From contig OZ240251.1 of the NCBI GenBank assembly GCA_965198285.1, positions 806,001 through 870,000 on the forward strand: DNA of 64,000 nt, given 5' to 3'. The notes under the pieces are model-generated. The model saw only the letters and a program-made list of their open reading frames with translations, was not told where the DNA came from and did not search any database. The translations under genes were made by a program, and so were the position numbers. The stretch comes from UBA11872 sp965198285 (GTDB lineage: Bacteria; Chloroflexota; UBA11872). Positions 17,986 through 26,049 of this stretch are shown here, one piece after another. Positions within the stretch are counted from its first letter, which is position 1. Every line of letters starts with the position of its first letter.

Positions 17986-18879
17986 ATGCTTGACCGCCTC
18001 CGCTCGTACCGCGACGTAACCCTCTACGGCCTGGCGCTGCTGGCGACCGGCCTGCTGGCGCTGGCGCCGGCGGGCCTTATCGACGCTGTCGCAGCGCGCG
18101 CTGGACGGCTGGTCTATCGGCGCGCGGGCCCCCGTGGCGCGCGGCTGCGCGCGAACCTGCGGGTGGTGGTGGGACCGGACGCATCGGACTCTGAGATCGA
18201 ATCGCTGGCCGAAGGCGTGTACGCGGCCTATGGGCAGTACCTGGCGGAGTTCTTCACCTTGCACTGGCCTGACCTGTGGGGCCGCCGCCGCCGGCTCATC
18301 GTGGACGAACGCACGCTGCGGAAGGCCAAGCGTCAGGGGCGCGGCGTGGTGCTCTTCGGTATCCACGCGGGGAACTGGGATATGGCCGCTTCGGAGTGCG
18401 CCCGCCGCTACGGCGCGTTCCACAGCGCCGGGGAATCAGTGGAGCCGGCCTGGCTGGGAAGGTTGACCAACCGGGTCCGGCGCGGCGCGGGCACCCGGCT
18501 CTACGACCCAATGCGCGCGGCGCGTCCCTTGCTGCGCGCCCTGCGAGACGGCGACATCATCGGTCTCGTCGCCGACCGCCCGGTGGCGGGGCCCGGTGTG
18601 GACGTGGAGTTGTGCGGCCGTCCCGCGCGGCTGCCGGTTGGACCCGTCTGGCTGGCCCTGCGCAACGGCGCGCCGCTGCTGCCCACGGCCATCGAGCGCC
18701 AGCCCAACGGCACGGTCTTCGTCGAGTTTTTGGACCAAGTCAAGCTTTCTGATCTCAAGCCCAACGCTGAGGGCATCGCCATCGGCGTGCAGCGCATGGC
18801 CGACGCGCTCACCCGGCTGATCCGGCGCGGTTACCCGAGTTGGTTCGCGCTCCAGGAAGTCTGGCCGGACGAAACCTAG
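17986..18879 (+). CDS. Lysophospholipid acyltransferase family protein (HtrB/PatA-like)
   Basis: A 297-aa protein. It begins with a hydrophobic segment (VTLYGLALLATGLLALAPAGL) and carries the LPLAT motif HAGNWDMA (H-x4-D catalytic pair), then GDIIGLVADRPVAG and LPVGPVWLALRNGAPLLPTAIER, the acceptor and substrate motifs of LpxL/HtrB and mycobacterial PatA-type acyltransferases. It acylates a membrane lipid or glycolipid from acyl-CoA or ACP at the inner leaflet. Which lipid is unknown; no lipid A genes are in view, so a glycolipid role near the polysaccharide cluster is an inference. Confidence 0.82.
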   Translation: MLDRLRSYRDVTLYGLALLATGLLALAPAGLIDAVAARAGRLVYRRAGPRGARLRANLRVVVGPDASDSEIESLAEGVYAAYGQYLAEFFTLHWPDLWGRRRRLIVDERTLRKAKRQGRGVVLFGIHAGNWDMAASECARRYGAFHSAGESVEPAWLGRLTNRVRRGAGTRLYDPMRAARPLLRALRDGDIIGLVADRPVAGPGVDVELCGRPARLPVGPVWLALRNGAPLLPTAIERQPNGTVFVEFLDQVKLSDLKPNAEGIAIGVQRMADALTRLIRRGYPSWFALQEVWPDET

Positions 18880-19067
18880 CGCCAAGCGATCCGTCGGCCG
18901 TCGCTTGCGCTACTCAACCAAGTCCAGCCCAAGCGCGTCGGCTTTAGGGTATGGTTGAAACATAACCAGCCACCGCGCGCCGCAGAAAAACCAGTGCGCG
19001 CGAACATCGGAAACTGCGCGCCTATCGCCATGTCGAGCTTGCGTGCCTGATCCAGGGAGCATTCCCC

Positions 19068-20444
19068 ATCGCTAGTTTCATTGACCTCGGAGTTCGCCAA
19101 GACCTCGCCGACGACCTCGCAGATCAGTCCATAATCGATCCCACACCCATCCAAGCCACCTGCATCCCGCTCCTGGTTGACGGACGTGACGTCGTGGGCC
19201 AGGCCCGCACCGGATCCGGCAAGACGCTGGCCTACGTGCTTCCGTTGCTGGCATGCATCGACGCCAGCCGCCGGGAGCAGCAGGCCCTTGTCTTGGGACC
19301 AACGCGCGAACTGGTGGAGCAGATCGCGTCGGTTACCGAGCCACTGGCCGCCCGCCTTGGCGCGCGCGTCGTCCGAATCCTGGGCGGCGTGAGCTACGGC
19401 CCGCAACGCAAGGCGCTGGACGCGGGCGCGCAGATCGTGGTGGCCACGCCTGGCCGGGCACTGGACCTGATCGAAAGCGGCAGCATCCGCACCAAGGCCG
19501 TGCGCGTCGTGGTGCTGGACGAAGCCGACATGATGTTCGACATTGGCATGGCGCCGCAGGTGGAAGCCATCCTGCGGCACCTGCCGGCCGACCGGCAGAC
19601 CTCGCTGTTCTCGGCCACGGTGCCCGCCTGGGTGCATCGCATTGCGCAGCGCCACCTCAGCGACCCGCAATGGACCGAACTCGACACCGAGCCTGACGAC
19701 CTCCCCGACATCGACCATGAGGTCTGGATCGTGTCGGAGGTCGAGCGTCTGGCGGCCGTGCGGCACATTCTGGACGAATCACGGGGATCGCCGACGATTG
19801 TGTTCGGGCGAACCCGGCGTCAGGTGTCCCGCCTGGGCTCACGGCTGAAGGATATGGGCCTGCGCGTGGACTCCATTCAGGGGGCGATGCCCCAGAACGC
19901 GCGCAGTCGCGTCATCCAACGCCTGCGCACCGCCCAGATCGACGTGCTGGTCGCCACCAACGTGGCCGCCCGCGGGCTCGACTTCGCCGGTCTGGCCCAG
20001 GTCATCAACTACGACGTGCCCGATGACCCAAATCTCTTCACGCACCGCACGGGCCGCACGGGCCGCATGGGCGGCCTGGGACGCTCGATCACGCTGGTCA
20101 GCGGCGCCGACCTGAATGCCCTGCACGCCATCGAGCGCATCCTGGGCAGCAAGCTGGTACGGCGTATGTGGCGCGATATGGCGGGCGCGAACGGCGCGGC
20201 CCATGGCTCGACCAACGGCGCGGCCCATGGCTCGGCCAACGGCCACACGCCCCGCGACCTGGCGGCCGCCGCAACCGTAGGCCCCGGCGGACACAAGATG
20301 CTGCCCGGTGAACGGCTCAGCGCCAACCGGCGTAGTAGCGAGCCGCCGCCGGCTGAGAGGCAGTCCCCAGCCGCCAACGGACAGTCGGAAAGTCCCCGCC
20401 GCCGCAGCCGGAGCAGACGCCGCCGCCCCGTCGGGGCCCGCTAG
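19068..20444 (+). CDS. DEAD/DEAH-box RNA helicase with non-canonical start
   Basis: ATP-dependent RNA helicase. The reading frame is open from 18966. The Q motif (FIDLGVRQ to DPTPIQATCIP) is encoded from 19077 on, so the first ATG-like codon inside motif I (GTG 19194) is far too late. No ATG, GTG or TTG lies in frame before it. ATC 19068 is eight bases after AGGGAG (19054-19059) and is the best start; CTG 19047 and ATT 19080 are alternatives. Motifs: ARTGSGKT, PTRELVEQ, VVLDEADMMFD (DEAD box), FSATVP and HRTGRTGRMG. The C-terminus has AAHGSTNG-type repeats and a basic RRRSRSRRRR tail for RNA binding. Start chosen here gives 458 aa. Confidence 0.88.
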   Translation: MASFIDLGVRQDLADDLADQSIIDPTPIQATCIPLLVDGRDVVGQARTGSGKTLAYVLPLLACIDASRREQQALVLGPTRELVEQIASVTEPLAARLGARVVRILGGVSYGPQRKALDAGAQIVVATPGRALDLIESGSIRTKAVRVVVLDEADMMFDIGMAPQVEAILRHLPADRQTSLFSATVPAWVHRIAQRHLSDPQWTELDTEPDDLPDIDHEVWIVSEVERLAAVRHILDESRGSPTIVFGRTRRQVSRLGSRLKDMGLRVDSIQGAMPQNARSRVIQRLRTAQIDVLVATNVAARGLDFAGLAQVINYDVPDDPNLFTHRTGRTGRMGGLGRSITLVSGADLNALHAIERILGSKLVRRMWRDMAGANGAAHGSTNGAAHGSANGHTPRDLAAAATVGPGGHKMLPGERLSANRRSSEPPPAERQSPAANGQSESPRRRSRSRRRRPVGAR

Positions 20445-20455
20445 GAACCGGTAGG

Positions 20456-20497
20456 CGGTCGTCGGTCGCTGGCAGCCAGTCCTCAGTGGTCAGTCCA
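20456..20497 (+). repeat. Degenerate heptamer tandem repeat, six units
   Basis: Six consecutive 7-bp units read CGGTCGT, CGGTCGC, TGGCAGC, CAGTCCT, CAGTGGT, CAGTCCA, close to the pattern CAGTNNN. They lie in the 150-bp gap between the helicase and the oxidoreductase gene. A matching four-unit run lies at 30137-30164. Such short tandem heptamers resemble the STRR class known from cyanobacteria; function is unknown. Confidence 0.55.
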
Positions 20498-20594
20498 CGC
20501 CTCCGCCATCTCTGCGCCGGCAACTGTCGGCTGACTGCCGGCCACGGTCGTCTGGCCTACAATCCGGCCCCACAGACAAACCCGAGACCCCGCC

Positions 20595-21764
20595 CTGTCT
20601 GACGCCCTGCGCGTCGGCCTGATTGCCGAACCGGCCGGCTGGCATCTCGACGGCCTCATCGCCGTCTGCGCCCAGCATCCCGAAGTCGGCGAAGTCGCCG
20701 TCGCCGACCGCACCGGCCAGGTCGCCGGCGTCTTTCGTCCCATCACCGGGTCCTCGCCCGATCCCCACTGGCAGGGCCGTACGCACGAGCCTGGCTCCGG
20801 CCCGCCGCCCGGCTGGACCAAGTACGGACGCGAAGTCGACACGCCGTCCATTCTTGGCGACAAGCTGGTCGCCAGCTTCACCGACCATCGCCGTCTGCTG
20901 GACGAATACAAGCCCGACGCGGTCTTGATCACGATGGAACCCCGCAAGATGCCGCCGGTGCTGATCGACTGCCTGGAAGCCGGCGTGCATGTGTTTCACG
21001 AAAAGCCCGCCTGCGGCCGCATCGAGGACTACCGTCGCGTAGTCGAGGCAGCGCACCGCTCATCCGCCCACCTCTGCGCCGCCTTCAACATGCGCGGCCT
21101 CGCCGCGGTCCGCGAAGCCCGCGACGTCGTGCAGAGCGGCGCGCTGGGTCGGCTGTTCGGCATGCAGGTGCACTACGTGGCTGAACACCCGCGCACCTGG
21201 CTCTGGGAAGAACTGGCCGACGGCTGGATGTACGACCGCGACCGCGGCGGCGGGCATCTCATCTTCCTGGGCTGCCACTACCTGGACCTGATGCGCTACA
21301 TCACCGGCGCCAACGTGCGCCAGGTGGCCGGGTTCGCCGACAACGTGGGCGGCGAACCCATCAACGCCGAAGACGCCTACGCCATCAGCCTCAGGTTCGA
21401 CAACGGCATGGTCGGCACCTTCTCGGGCGGATTCATGACACCGTCGTCACAGAAGCACGACGGCCTGCAAATCTGGGGCAGCCGCGGCTGGCTGCGCTTC
21501 AACCCCGAGGCCGACGACGGTTTCGAGTGGTTCACCCGCGAAGGTACCGGGGTCACCGCGCCCGAACGCCGGCTCAGCTTCACCGATACCGGCGTGAGCG
21601 GCGGGTTCGACCAGTTCAAACACGAGTTCTTCCAGGCCTGCCTGGGCAACGGCGAACCACCCATCAGCGCCGACGACGCCCTTTGGATGCACGAAACGGC
21701 GTGGGCCGCCCGCCGCGCCTCCGACACGGGTCAGACGCAGACGGTCAGCCTGGGAGGCAAGTAG
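20595..21764 (+). CDS. Gfo/Idh/MocA family oxidoreductase with CTG start
   Basis: A 389-aa NAD(P)-dependent oxidoreductase. The frame is open from 20535 and contains no ATG/GTG/TTG before 20925, which would delete most of the Rossmann domain. CTG 20595 gives LSDALRVGLIAEPAGWHL, a natural start for the nucleotide-binding fold. Further motifs: VFHEKPACG (EKP motif), AAFNMRGLAAVREARDVVQSG, GGGHLIFLGCHYLDLMRYITG with the catalytic Asp/His region, and FSGGFMTPSS. The GxGxxG loop is atypical (GLIAEPAG). Members oxidise sugars, inositols or sugar-nucleotides; the substrate is unknown. Confidence 0.85.
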   Translation: MSDALRVGLIAEPAGWHLDGLIAVCAQHPEVGEVAVADRTGQVAGVFRPITGSSPDPHWQGRTHEPGSGPPPGWTKYGREVDTPSILGDKLVASFTDHRRLLDEYKPDAVLITMEPRKMPPVLIDCLEAGVHVFHEKPACGRIEDYRRVVEAAHRSSAHLCAAFNMRGLAAVREARDVVQSGALGRLFGMQVHYVAEHPRTWLWEELADGWMYDRDRGGGHLIFLGCHYLDLMRYITGANVRQVAGFADNVGGEPINAEDAYAISLRFDNGMVGTFSGGFMTPSSQKHDGLQIWGSRGWLRFNPEADDGFEWFTREGTGVTAPERRLSFTDTGVSGGFDQFKHEFFQACLGNGEPPISADDALWMHETAWAARRASDTGQTQTVSLGGK

Positions 21765-21827
21765 CGCCCTCTCCGCACCGGTCACTGGTTTGGGCGGCTG
21801 GGCGGACCAACTCCCGAACCTTTGTCC

Positions 21828-21856
21828 TTGACGCTAATAGCGTAGCGCGCTAACAT
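21828..21856 (+). promoter_or_regulatory. higBA promoter with nested operator palindromes
   Basis: TTGACG (21828-21833) and TAACAT (21851-21856) are separated by exactly 17 bp, a good sigma-70-type promoter. Two palindromes lie inside it: CGCTA-A-TAGCG (21832-21842) and TAGCGCGCTA (21843-21852), the second overlapping the -10. The predicted start site falls at the GTG of higB (21862), so the transcript would be leaderless. Autorepression by HigA binding these palindromes is the expected control, inferred from the family. Confidence 0.65.
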
Positions 21857-21861
21857 TCCAA

Positions 21862-22149
21862 GTGATTAGGAGTTTCCGGGACAAGGACACCGAGGCGGTT
21901 GCCCAGCGGCGGCACGACCGCAAGTTCTCCCGGGAAATCCAACGTCGCGCTCAACGAAAGCTGATGATCTTGAACAACGCTGCGAGCCTGAACGACCTGC
22001 GCGTACCGCCAGGAAACCGTTTGGAAGCCCTTGCTGGTGACCGGACGGGGCAATACAGCATCCGCGTCAACGCTCAATGGCGCATCTGCTTTGATTGGGA
22101 AGACGGCGACGCCAATGCGGTCGAAATCGTGGACTATCACGGAGGGTGA
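21862..22149 (+). CDS. higB: HigB-type toxin (RelE superfamily mRNA interferase)
   Basis: A 95-aa protein with the complete HigB signature: IRSFRDKDTE at the start, LMILNNAASLNDLRVPPGNRLEAL in the middle, then GQYSIRVNAQWRICFDWEDGD and VEIVDYH at the end. HigB toxins cleave mRNA on the ribosome. The start is GTG 21862, with no ribosome site before it and a promoter ending five bases upstream. The antitoxin gene follows after one base. Intact, so probably active unless neutralised. Confidence 0.92.
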   Translation: MIRSFRDKDTEAVAQRRHDRKFSREIQRRAQRKLMILNNAASLNDLRVPPGNRLEALAGDRTGQYSIRVNAQWRICFDWEDGDANAVEIVDYHGG

Positions 22150-22150
22150 A

Positions 22151-22489
22151 ATGGCGGATGTAACGAGCTTGCGGATTTCAAGTGCTTCGCCACGTCCAGC
22201 CAAGCTTCCTCCCATCCACCCTGGCGAGATCCTGAACGAGGAGTTTCTGCGTCCGCTCAACCTCAGCCAGTACCGACTGGCGAAGGCCATTGGCGTCGAT
22301 CCGCGCAGGATTCACGCGATCGTCCACGGCCAGCGGGCCATCACGGCCGAAACGTCGTTGCTGCTCGCGCGCTTCTTCGGAAACTCGGCTGCATTTTGGC
22401 TGGGCTTGCAGAGTCAGTACGACTTGGAGACCGCCGAAGATCGACTGGCGGACCGCCTGGAACAAGTGACGGCATACGCGAGCGGATAG
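22151..22489 (+). CDS. higA: HigA-type antitoxin (XRE family)
   Basis: A 112-aa antitoxin. The N-terminal region leads to PPIHPGEILNEEFLRPL, the VapI/HigA signature, and the helix-turn-helix LSQYRLAKAIGVDPRRIHAIVHGQRAI, followed by LLLARFFGNSAAFWLGLQSQYDLE. It binds HigB and represses the operon. ATG 22151 is chosen: GGAGG (22141-22145) lies five bases upstream and the higB stop is one base before it. The open frame upstream belongs to the higB overlap and is not coding here. Confidence 0.92.
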   Translation: MADVTSLRISSASPRPAKLPPIHPGEILNEEFLRPLNLSQYRLAKAIGVDPRRIHAIVHGQRAITAETSLLLARFFGNSAAFWLGLQSQYDLETAEDRLADRLEQVTAYASG

Positions 22490-22515
22490 GCTGCGCCGTC
22501 ACATGGTTCTGGTTG

Positions 22516-22704
22516 ATGGGTGAAGGCGTGAGCGGTCGAGCCCCGTGGCGCCTTTCCGAGTTGCGGGCCGACAATCCGAAGCGACCGGAGACGCTAGCGC
22601 TCCTCAGGATCTTGGCCCTGGGCAATCGTCAAGTCGCTGCCGGCCAGGTGCAGCCCGCCGCTGATGTCGTGGCCAAGCTGCGGGAGCGGCGACCGGACGG
22701 CTAA
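22516..22704 (+). CDS. Small protein resembling the C-terminus of Phd/YefM-type antitoxins, possibly a remnant
   Basis: About 62 aa from ATG 22516 (GTG 22528 is an alternative). The core LLRILALGNRQVAAGQVQPAADVVAKLRER recalls the toxin-binding tail of Phd/YefM-like antitoxins. No N-terminal DNA-binding part is visible, and no toxin follows before the orphan antitoxin on the other strand. It could be a free-standing small antitoxin or a decayed fragment in a toxin-antitoxin-rich patch. Low certainty. Confidence 0.35.
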   Translation: MGEGVSGRAPWRLSELRADNPKRPETLALLRILALGNRQVAAGQVQPAADVVAKLRERRPDG

Positions 22705-22806
22705 TCGGTCTCGAGATTGCTTACTCGAGCTAGGCCTTCTCGATAGCGCACTTGGGGACGCTGACTCCTTGCCGTCTCCCGATCAGTACGACCCTCGTTC
22801 AGATCC

Positions 22807-23115
22807 TCATTTCGCCAGGCGCGGCGAAACCGACGCTCCGGCGGGCTGGTAGCGCCGAACGCTGATTTCGCCGGCTCGGGCGCGCATCTGTGCGGCGTCG
22901 TACCAGGCTTGCATTTCCAGTAGCAGGTCCATTCGCACGTCAAAGGCCTTCTCGATGCGTAGCGCCATTTCGGGCGAGAGCGAGGCACGTCCGTTCAGCA
23001 GGTCAGAGAGCGTCGCCCGCCGCACGCCAAGAATCTCGGCCGTCTTCGTCACGCTGAGTCCCAGCTCCTCGATGACCTCCGTACGGACGAAGTCGCCGGG
23101 ATGCGCAGGGGTCAT
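22807..23115 (-). CDS. Orphan HigA-family antitoxin (XRE family)
   Basis: About 102 aa starting MTPAHPGDFVRTEVIEEL, with helix-turn-helix LSVTKTAEILGVRRATLSDLLNGRASL and MALRIEKAFDVRMDLLLEMQAWYDAAQ, the standard VapI/HigA pattern. Its partner toxin would be expected directly upstream (23116-23210 on the minus strand), but that stretch carries no RelE-like sequence and ends against the ABC permease gene. An upstream ATG at 23142 would add nine residues. As a solitary antitoxin it may repress other promoters or counter an invading toxin. Convergent with higBA. Confidence 0.8.
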   Translation of the reverse strand: MTPAHPGDFVRTEVIEELGLSVTKTAEILGVRRATLSDLLNGRASLSPEMALRIEKAFDVRMDLLLEMQAWYDAAQMRARAGEISVRRYQPAGASVSPRLAK

Positions 23116-23209
23116 GCTCACGCCCCGGCGGCCGGCAGTCATTGGCGATAGTCCCCAACGTCCGAAGGTCGGGATCTAGGATTCTCCTCATGCTGCCGCG
23201 GACGAGACT

Positions 23210-23980
23210 TCAATTCGTCGCCCGCCGGTATTCGTACGTCGCCGCCCCCACCAGCACCAGCGTCGTCGCCAGCAACACCCAAATGCCCGGCAGGATGCTG
23301 TCCCAAACCCAGCCTTCGATGATCACGGCGCGCACGGCCACCATGATGTACTCGATGGGATTCAGGCCAACGGCCACCTGGAACCAGCCGGTCAGCAGGT
23401 CGCGCGGCATGAAGGCCGAGGTCAGAAACGCCAGCGGCATGAAGAGCAGCCAGCTATTCACCGTCACCTGCACGCTGCGGGTGCGCATGGCGACGATCAG
23501 GCCTACGCAGCCCATCGCCACGCCCAGCAATGTGGTGCCCACGATGACGCCCAGCACGCCGAGGATTCCGCCTTCGAAGCGCACGCCGATGGCCGTGGCC
23601 ACCAGGATGATCGCCAGCACCTGCGCCATGGCCCGCGTGCCCCCAATCAGCAGCGTGCCCAGCAGGATCGAAAAGCGGTTCACGGGCGACAGCAGTAGCT
23701 TGTCCACGTAGCCCGACATCATGTCCGTCAGCAGCACCATGGCCATGTCGCTACCGCTGAAGACCACCGCCATCACGATCACCATGGCGGCCAGGAAGGC
23801 CTGGTAGTCGTCGGCCGGGAACCCCGGCAGCGCCGTGATCCCGCGCAGCGGCTCGCCAAAGAACAGGAACATGAACGCCGACGACAGCACCGCCGCCACG
23901 ATCATCCACGGCTGCGCCAGCCACGTCTTCAGGTTCCGAACGTAAATGAAATAGCTCTCTCGCAGTACAAGCATTGGCAT
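23210..23980 (-). CDS. ABC-2 type transporter permease
   Basis: A 256-aa membrane protein with six hydrophobic segments typical of DrrB/ABC-2 permeases: PWMIVAAVLSSAFMFLFFG, FLAAMVIVMAVVFSG, LAIILVATAIGVRF, VIVGTTLLGVAMGCVGLIVA, LLFMPLAFLTSAFMPRDL and a last helix near SILPGIWVLLATTLVLVG. Start set at ATG 23980, which overlaps the TAA of the ATPase gene (TAATG). With the ATPase it forms a drug, lipid or glycan exporter; substrate unknown. Confidence 0.88.
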   Translation of the reverse strand: MPMLVLRESYFIYVRNLKTWLAQPWMIVAAVLSSAFMFLFFGEPLRGITALPGFPADDYQAFLAAMVIVMAVVFSGSDMAMVLLTDMMSGYVDKLLLSPVNRFSILLGTLLIGGTRAMAQVLAIILVATAIGVRFEGGILGVLGVIVGTTLLGVAMGCVGLIVAMRTRSVQVTVNSWLLFMPLAFLTSAFMPRDLLTGWFQVAVGLNPIEYIMVAVRAVIIEGWVWDSILPGIWVLLATTLVLVGAATYEYRRATN

Positions 23981-25005
23981 TACCTCCGGTTGACGCCCAT
24001 CCACTGGCTCCACATGCGGTCTTCGGCGTCGCCATCGGCGTCTGAGTCGCGAATCTGGCGGCCGGTGTGCTGGAGGAAGACGTCGTCCAGCGATGGGCGG
24101 GTGATGGACAGGTTGGCGATGGACAGGTTGGCGCCGCGAAACGCGTCCATGATTGCCGGGGCTGCGGCGCCGCCGTCGCTGACGGTGGCGGTTAGACCGC
24201 CGGCCGCGATGTCCGCCTGCTGGACTCCGGGCAGGGCGCGCACGGCCGTCAGGGCCGCGGCCACGCGGTCGTCCGCCGATTCGTTTGAGTCAAAGGCCAC
24301 GTGCACGATGTCCCCGCCCACGCTCGCCTTCAGCTCGGCGGGGGAGCCTCCGGCCACCAGGCGTCCGTGGTCGATGATGGCCAGCCGCCGGCAGAGCCGG
24401 TCGGCCTCGTCCATGTGCTGCGTCGTCAGGAAGATCGTCACGCCCTGAGCATTGAGATGTTCCAGGTGCTCCCAAACGGCAATCCGGCTTTGCGGATCCA
24501 GGCCCGTGGTCGGTTCGTCCAGAAACAGGACGCCCGGGTTGTGCATCAGCGCGCCGGCCAGGTCGATCCGCCGCCGCATCCCGCCCGAGTAGGACCCAAC
24601 GCGGCGGTCGGCGACGGACGTCAGCCCCACCAGATCCAGCAGCTCCGCGGCCCGGGCGCGCGCCTGGGCGCGCGACAGCCCGTAGAGCAATCCTTGCAAT
24701 TCCAGAAAGTCACGTCCCTTCGAGAGGTCGTCCAGTCCCACCTCTTGCAGCGCCACGCCAATGGCTTGCCGCACCGCTTTCGGATCGCGGGTTACGTCCA
24801 GGCCGGCCACCTCCACGCGACCGGAGCTCTTGGTCAGCAGCGTGGCCAGAATCTTGATGGTGGTGGTCTTGCCCGCGCCGTTCGGTCCCAGGAAGCCGAA
24901 GAACTCGCCGCGCTCGACCTCAAAGCTGATCCCGTCCACGGCGCGCACGCCGCCCGGATAGGTCTTGGCCAGCCCTTCCACCAGGACCGCTGGACCGTTC
25001 GTCAT
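23980..25005 (-). CDS. ABC transporter ATP-binding protein (DrrA-like)
   Basis: A 341-aa ATPase. Walker A FLGPNGAGKTTTIKI, Q-loop ALQEVGLDDL, signature SYSGGMRRRIDLA, Walker B VLFLDEPTTGLDPQSR and switch His in FLTTQHMDEADRL. The C-terminal 100 residues (LKASVGGDIVHVAFD onward, ending LSITRPSLDDVFLQHTGRQI) are the DrrA-type extension. Start at ATG 25005, after AGGAG at a proper distance; the upstream open frame is rejected because it lacks conserved sequence. It powers the permease encoded next to it. Confidence 0.92.
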   Translation of the reverse strand: MTNGPAVLVEGLAKTYPGGVRAVDGISFEVERGEFFGFLGPNGAGKTTTIKILATLLTKSSGRVEVAGLDVTRDPKAVRQAIGVALQEVGLDDLSKGRDFLELQGLLYGLSRAQARARAAELLDLVGLTSVADRRVGSYSGGMRRRIDLAGALMHNPGVLFLDEPTTGLDPQSRIAVWEHLEHLNAQGVTIFLTTQHMDEADRLCRRLAIIDHGRLVAGGSPAELKASVGGDIVHVAFDSNESADDRVAAALTAVRALPGVQQADIAAGGLTATVSDGGAAAPAIMDAFRGANLSIANLSITRPSLDDVFLQHTGRQIRDSDADGDAEDRMWSQWMGVNRR

Positions 25006-25171
25006 CACGTGCTCCTGTCGTGTCTCCAGTCGGCGTCCGCCCTGGGCCGGCCTCCGCTCCCCGACCGGTAGTCCATCACGAAGTCGATCTGTTTGGGAGG
25101 GGATAGCGCTCTCCACGCCAATTGGCGACCCCTGAATCGAGGAAGTTGCGATGGCTTGACCAAGTCGCGCT

Positions 25172-25202
25172 ACCATTATTGGGCTAGGAACCAACTAATG
25201 GT
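25172..25202 (-). promoter_or_regulatory. Inverted repeat, candidate operator of the ABC exporter
   Basis: ACCATTATTGG (25172-25182) and CCAACTAATGGT (25191-25202) pair as inverted repeat arms with a single extra C, spacer GCTAGGAA. It lies about 165 bp upstream of the exporter start. Exporters of this class are often controlled by a TetR- or MarR-type repressor binding such a palindrome, but no regulator gene is adjacent. The rest of the 25006-25452 gap is AT-richer and shows no gene. Confidence 0.4.
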
Positions 25203-25452
25203 CCTACCCTCTCATGATGTAACATGGCAGCCATAGAGTCGTGTTCTGGCCAACGCCGAACGAGCTCCAACACCGCAGCTAATCTACCTTGGATACGTAA
25301 ATCCGGATTGTTGCGTCGGCGAACCAAACCGTCGGCCTTGATACCTTTGGCAACCCATCGACTCTCACTTTAAGTGCTTGTGACGATCAGAACTAACGTG
25401 TGCTTTTCGCGCCGACCGACATCTCATAATCTGGCCCATATTCCAGCCAACC

Positions 25453-26049
25453 CTATCTGGGAATAGTCGACTGGCCGACCTGCTGCTCGCCCTCGTGTTC
25501 GGAGTTTAAAGACTGTAGAAATCTAGTGACCGGCAAGATACTTTCTTGGCCGACATCCCAGCCAAGTTTCTCGGCACGCGAACAGATTGTGTCTGCCGTT
25601 AGAGGTTGCGGATCAGCGTCAAGAACATAGGAAACCTTCGCAGCTAACGAAAGCTGATTGTAATCTAAATCTCCTGACGAAGTAATTCGGCTAGCGGCTT
25701 GCCCAATCTTCGTCGCCGAATTCGTGTTTTTCTCGTTAAGGGTACAAGCGAGAGAGGCACCCTCGTTCGTAAGACTGTAGTCATACCGAATGCGACCATC
25801 GTGAGACGACTTACCAGAGTCGAATCTGATTTCATCCTCTTTAACAAAACCGAGTTGGACAAGCAAGCTTATCGCAGAGTCTATCTCCGGAGCGAATGGT
25901 CCGTAAAAATGCGGTCTGAACGAACAGTAATTTTGGCCGACGATTTTCTGTACAAAGTACGCTCGCTTTTGAAGAAGCGTGCGCCCTTCAATCTTCCGAT
26001 TCCAATTTTCAAGGAGAAGCAGTAAAAACTCAGCGGTGCTCAACTCCAT
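25453..26049 (-). CDS. YwgA-like protein, partner of an HD phosphohydrolase
   Basis: A 198-aa soluble protein. GRTLLQKRAYFVQKIVGQNY, PHFYGPFAPEIDSAISLLVQLGFV and IRYDYSLTNEGASLA match the pattern of B. subtilis YwgA: a helical or winged region with the central motif FHFYGPY-like and a following SLT. YwgA sits beside the HD protein YwfO in Bacillus, the same pairing as here. ATG 26049 shares a base with the TGA of the HD gene and is preceded by AGGAGG, so translation is coupled. Function of the family is unknown. Codons are AT-richer than in the flanking genes. Confidence 0.65.
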   Translation of the reverse strand: MELSTAEFLLLLLENWNRKIEGRTLLQKRAYFVQKIVGQNYCSFRPHFYGPFAPEIDSAISLLVQLGFVKEDEIRFDSGKSSHDGRIRYDYSLTNEGASLACTLNEKNTNSATKIGQAASRITSSGDLDYNQLSLAAKVSYVLDADPQPLTADTICSRAEKLGWDVGQESILPVTRFLQSLNSEHEGEQQVGQSTIPR

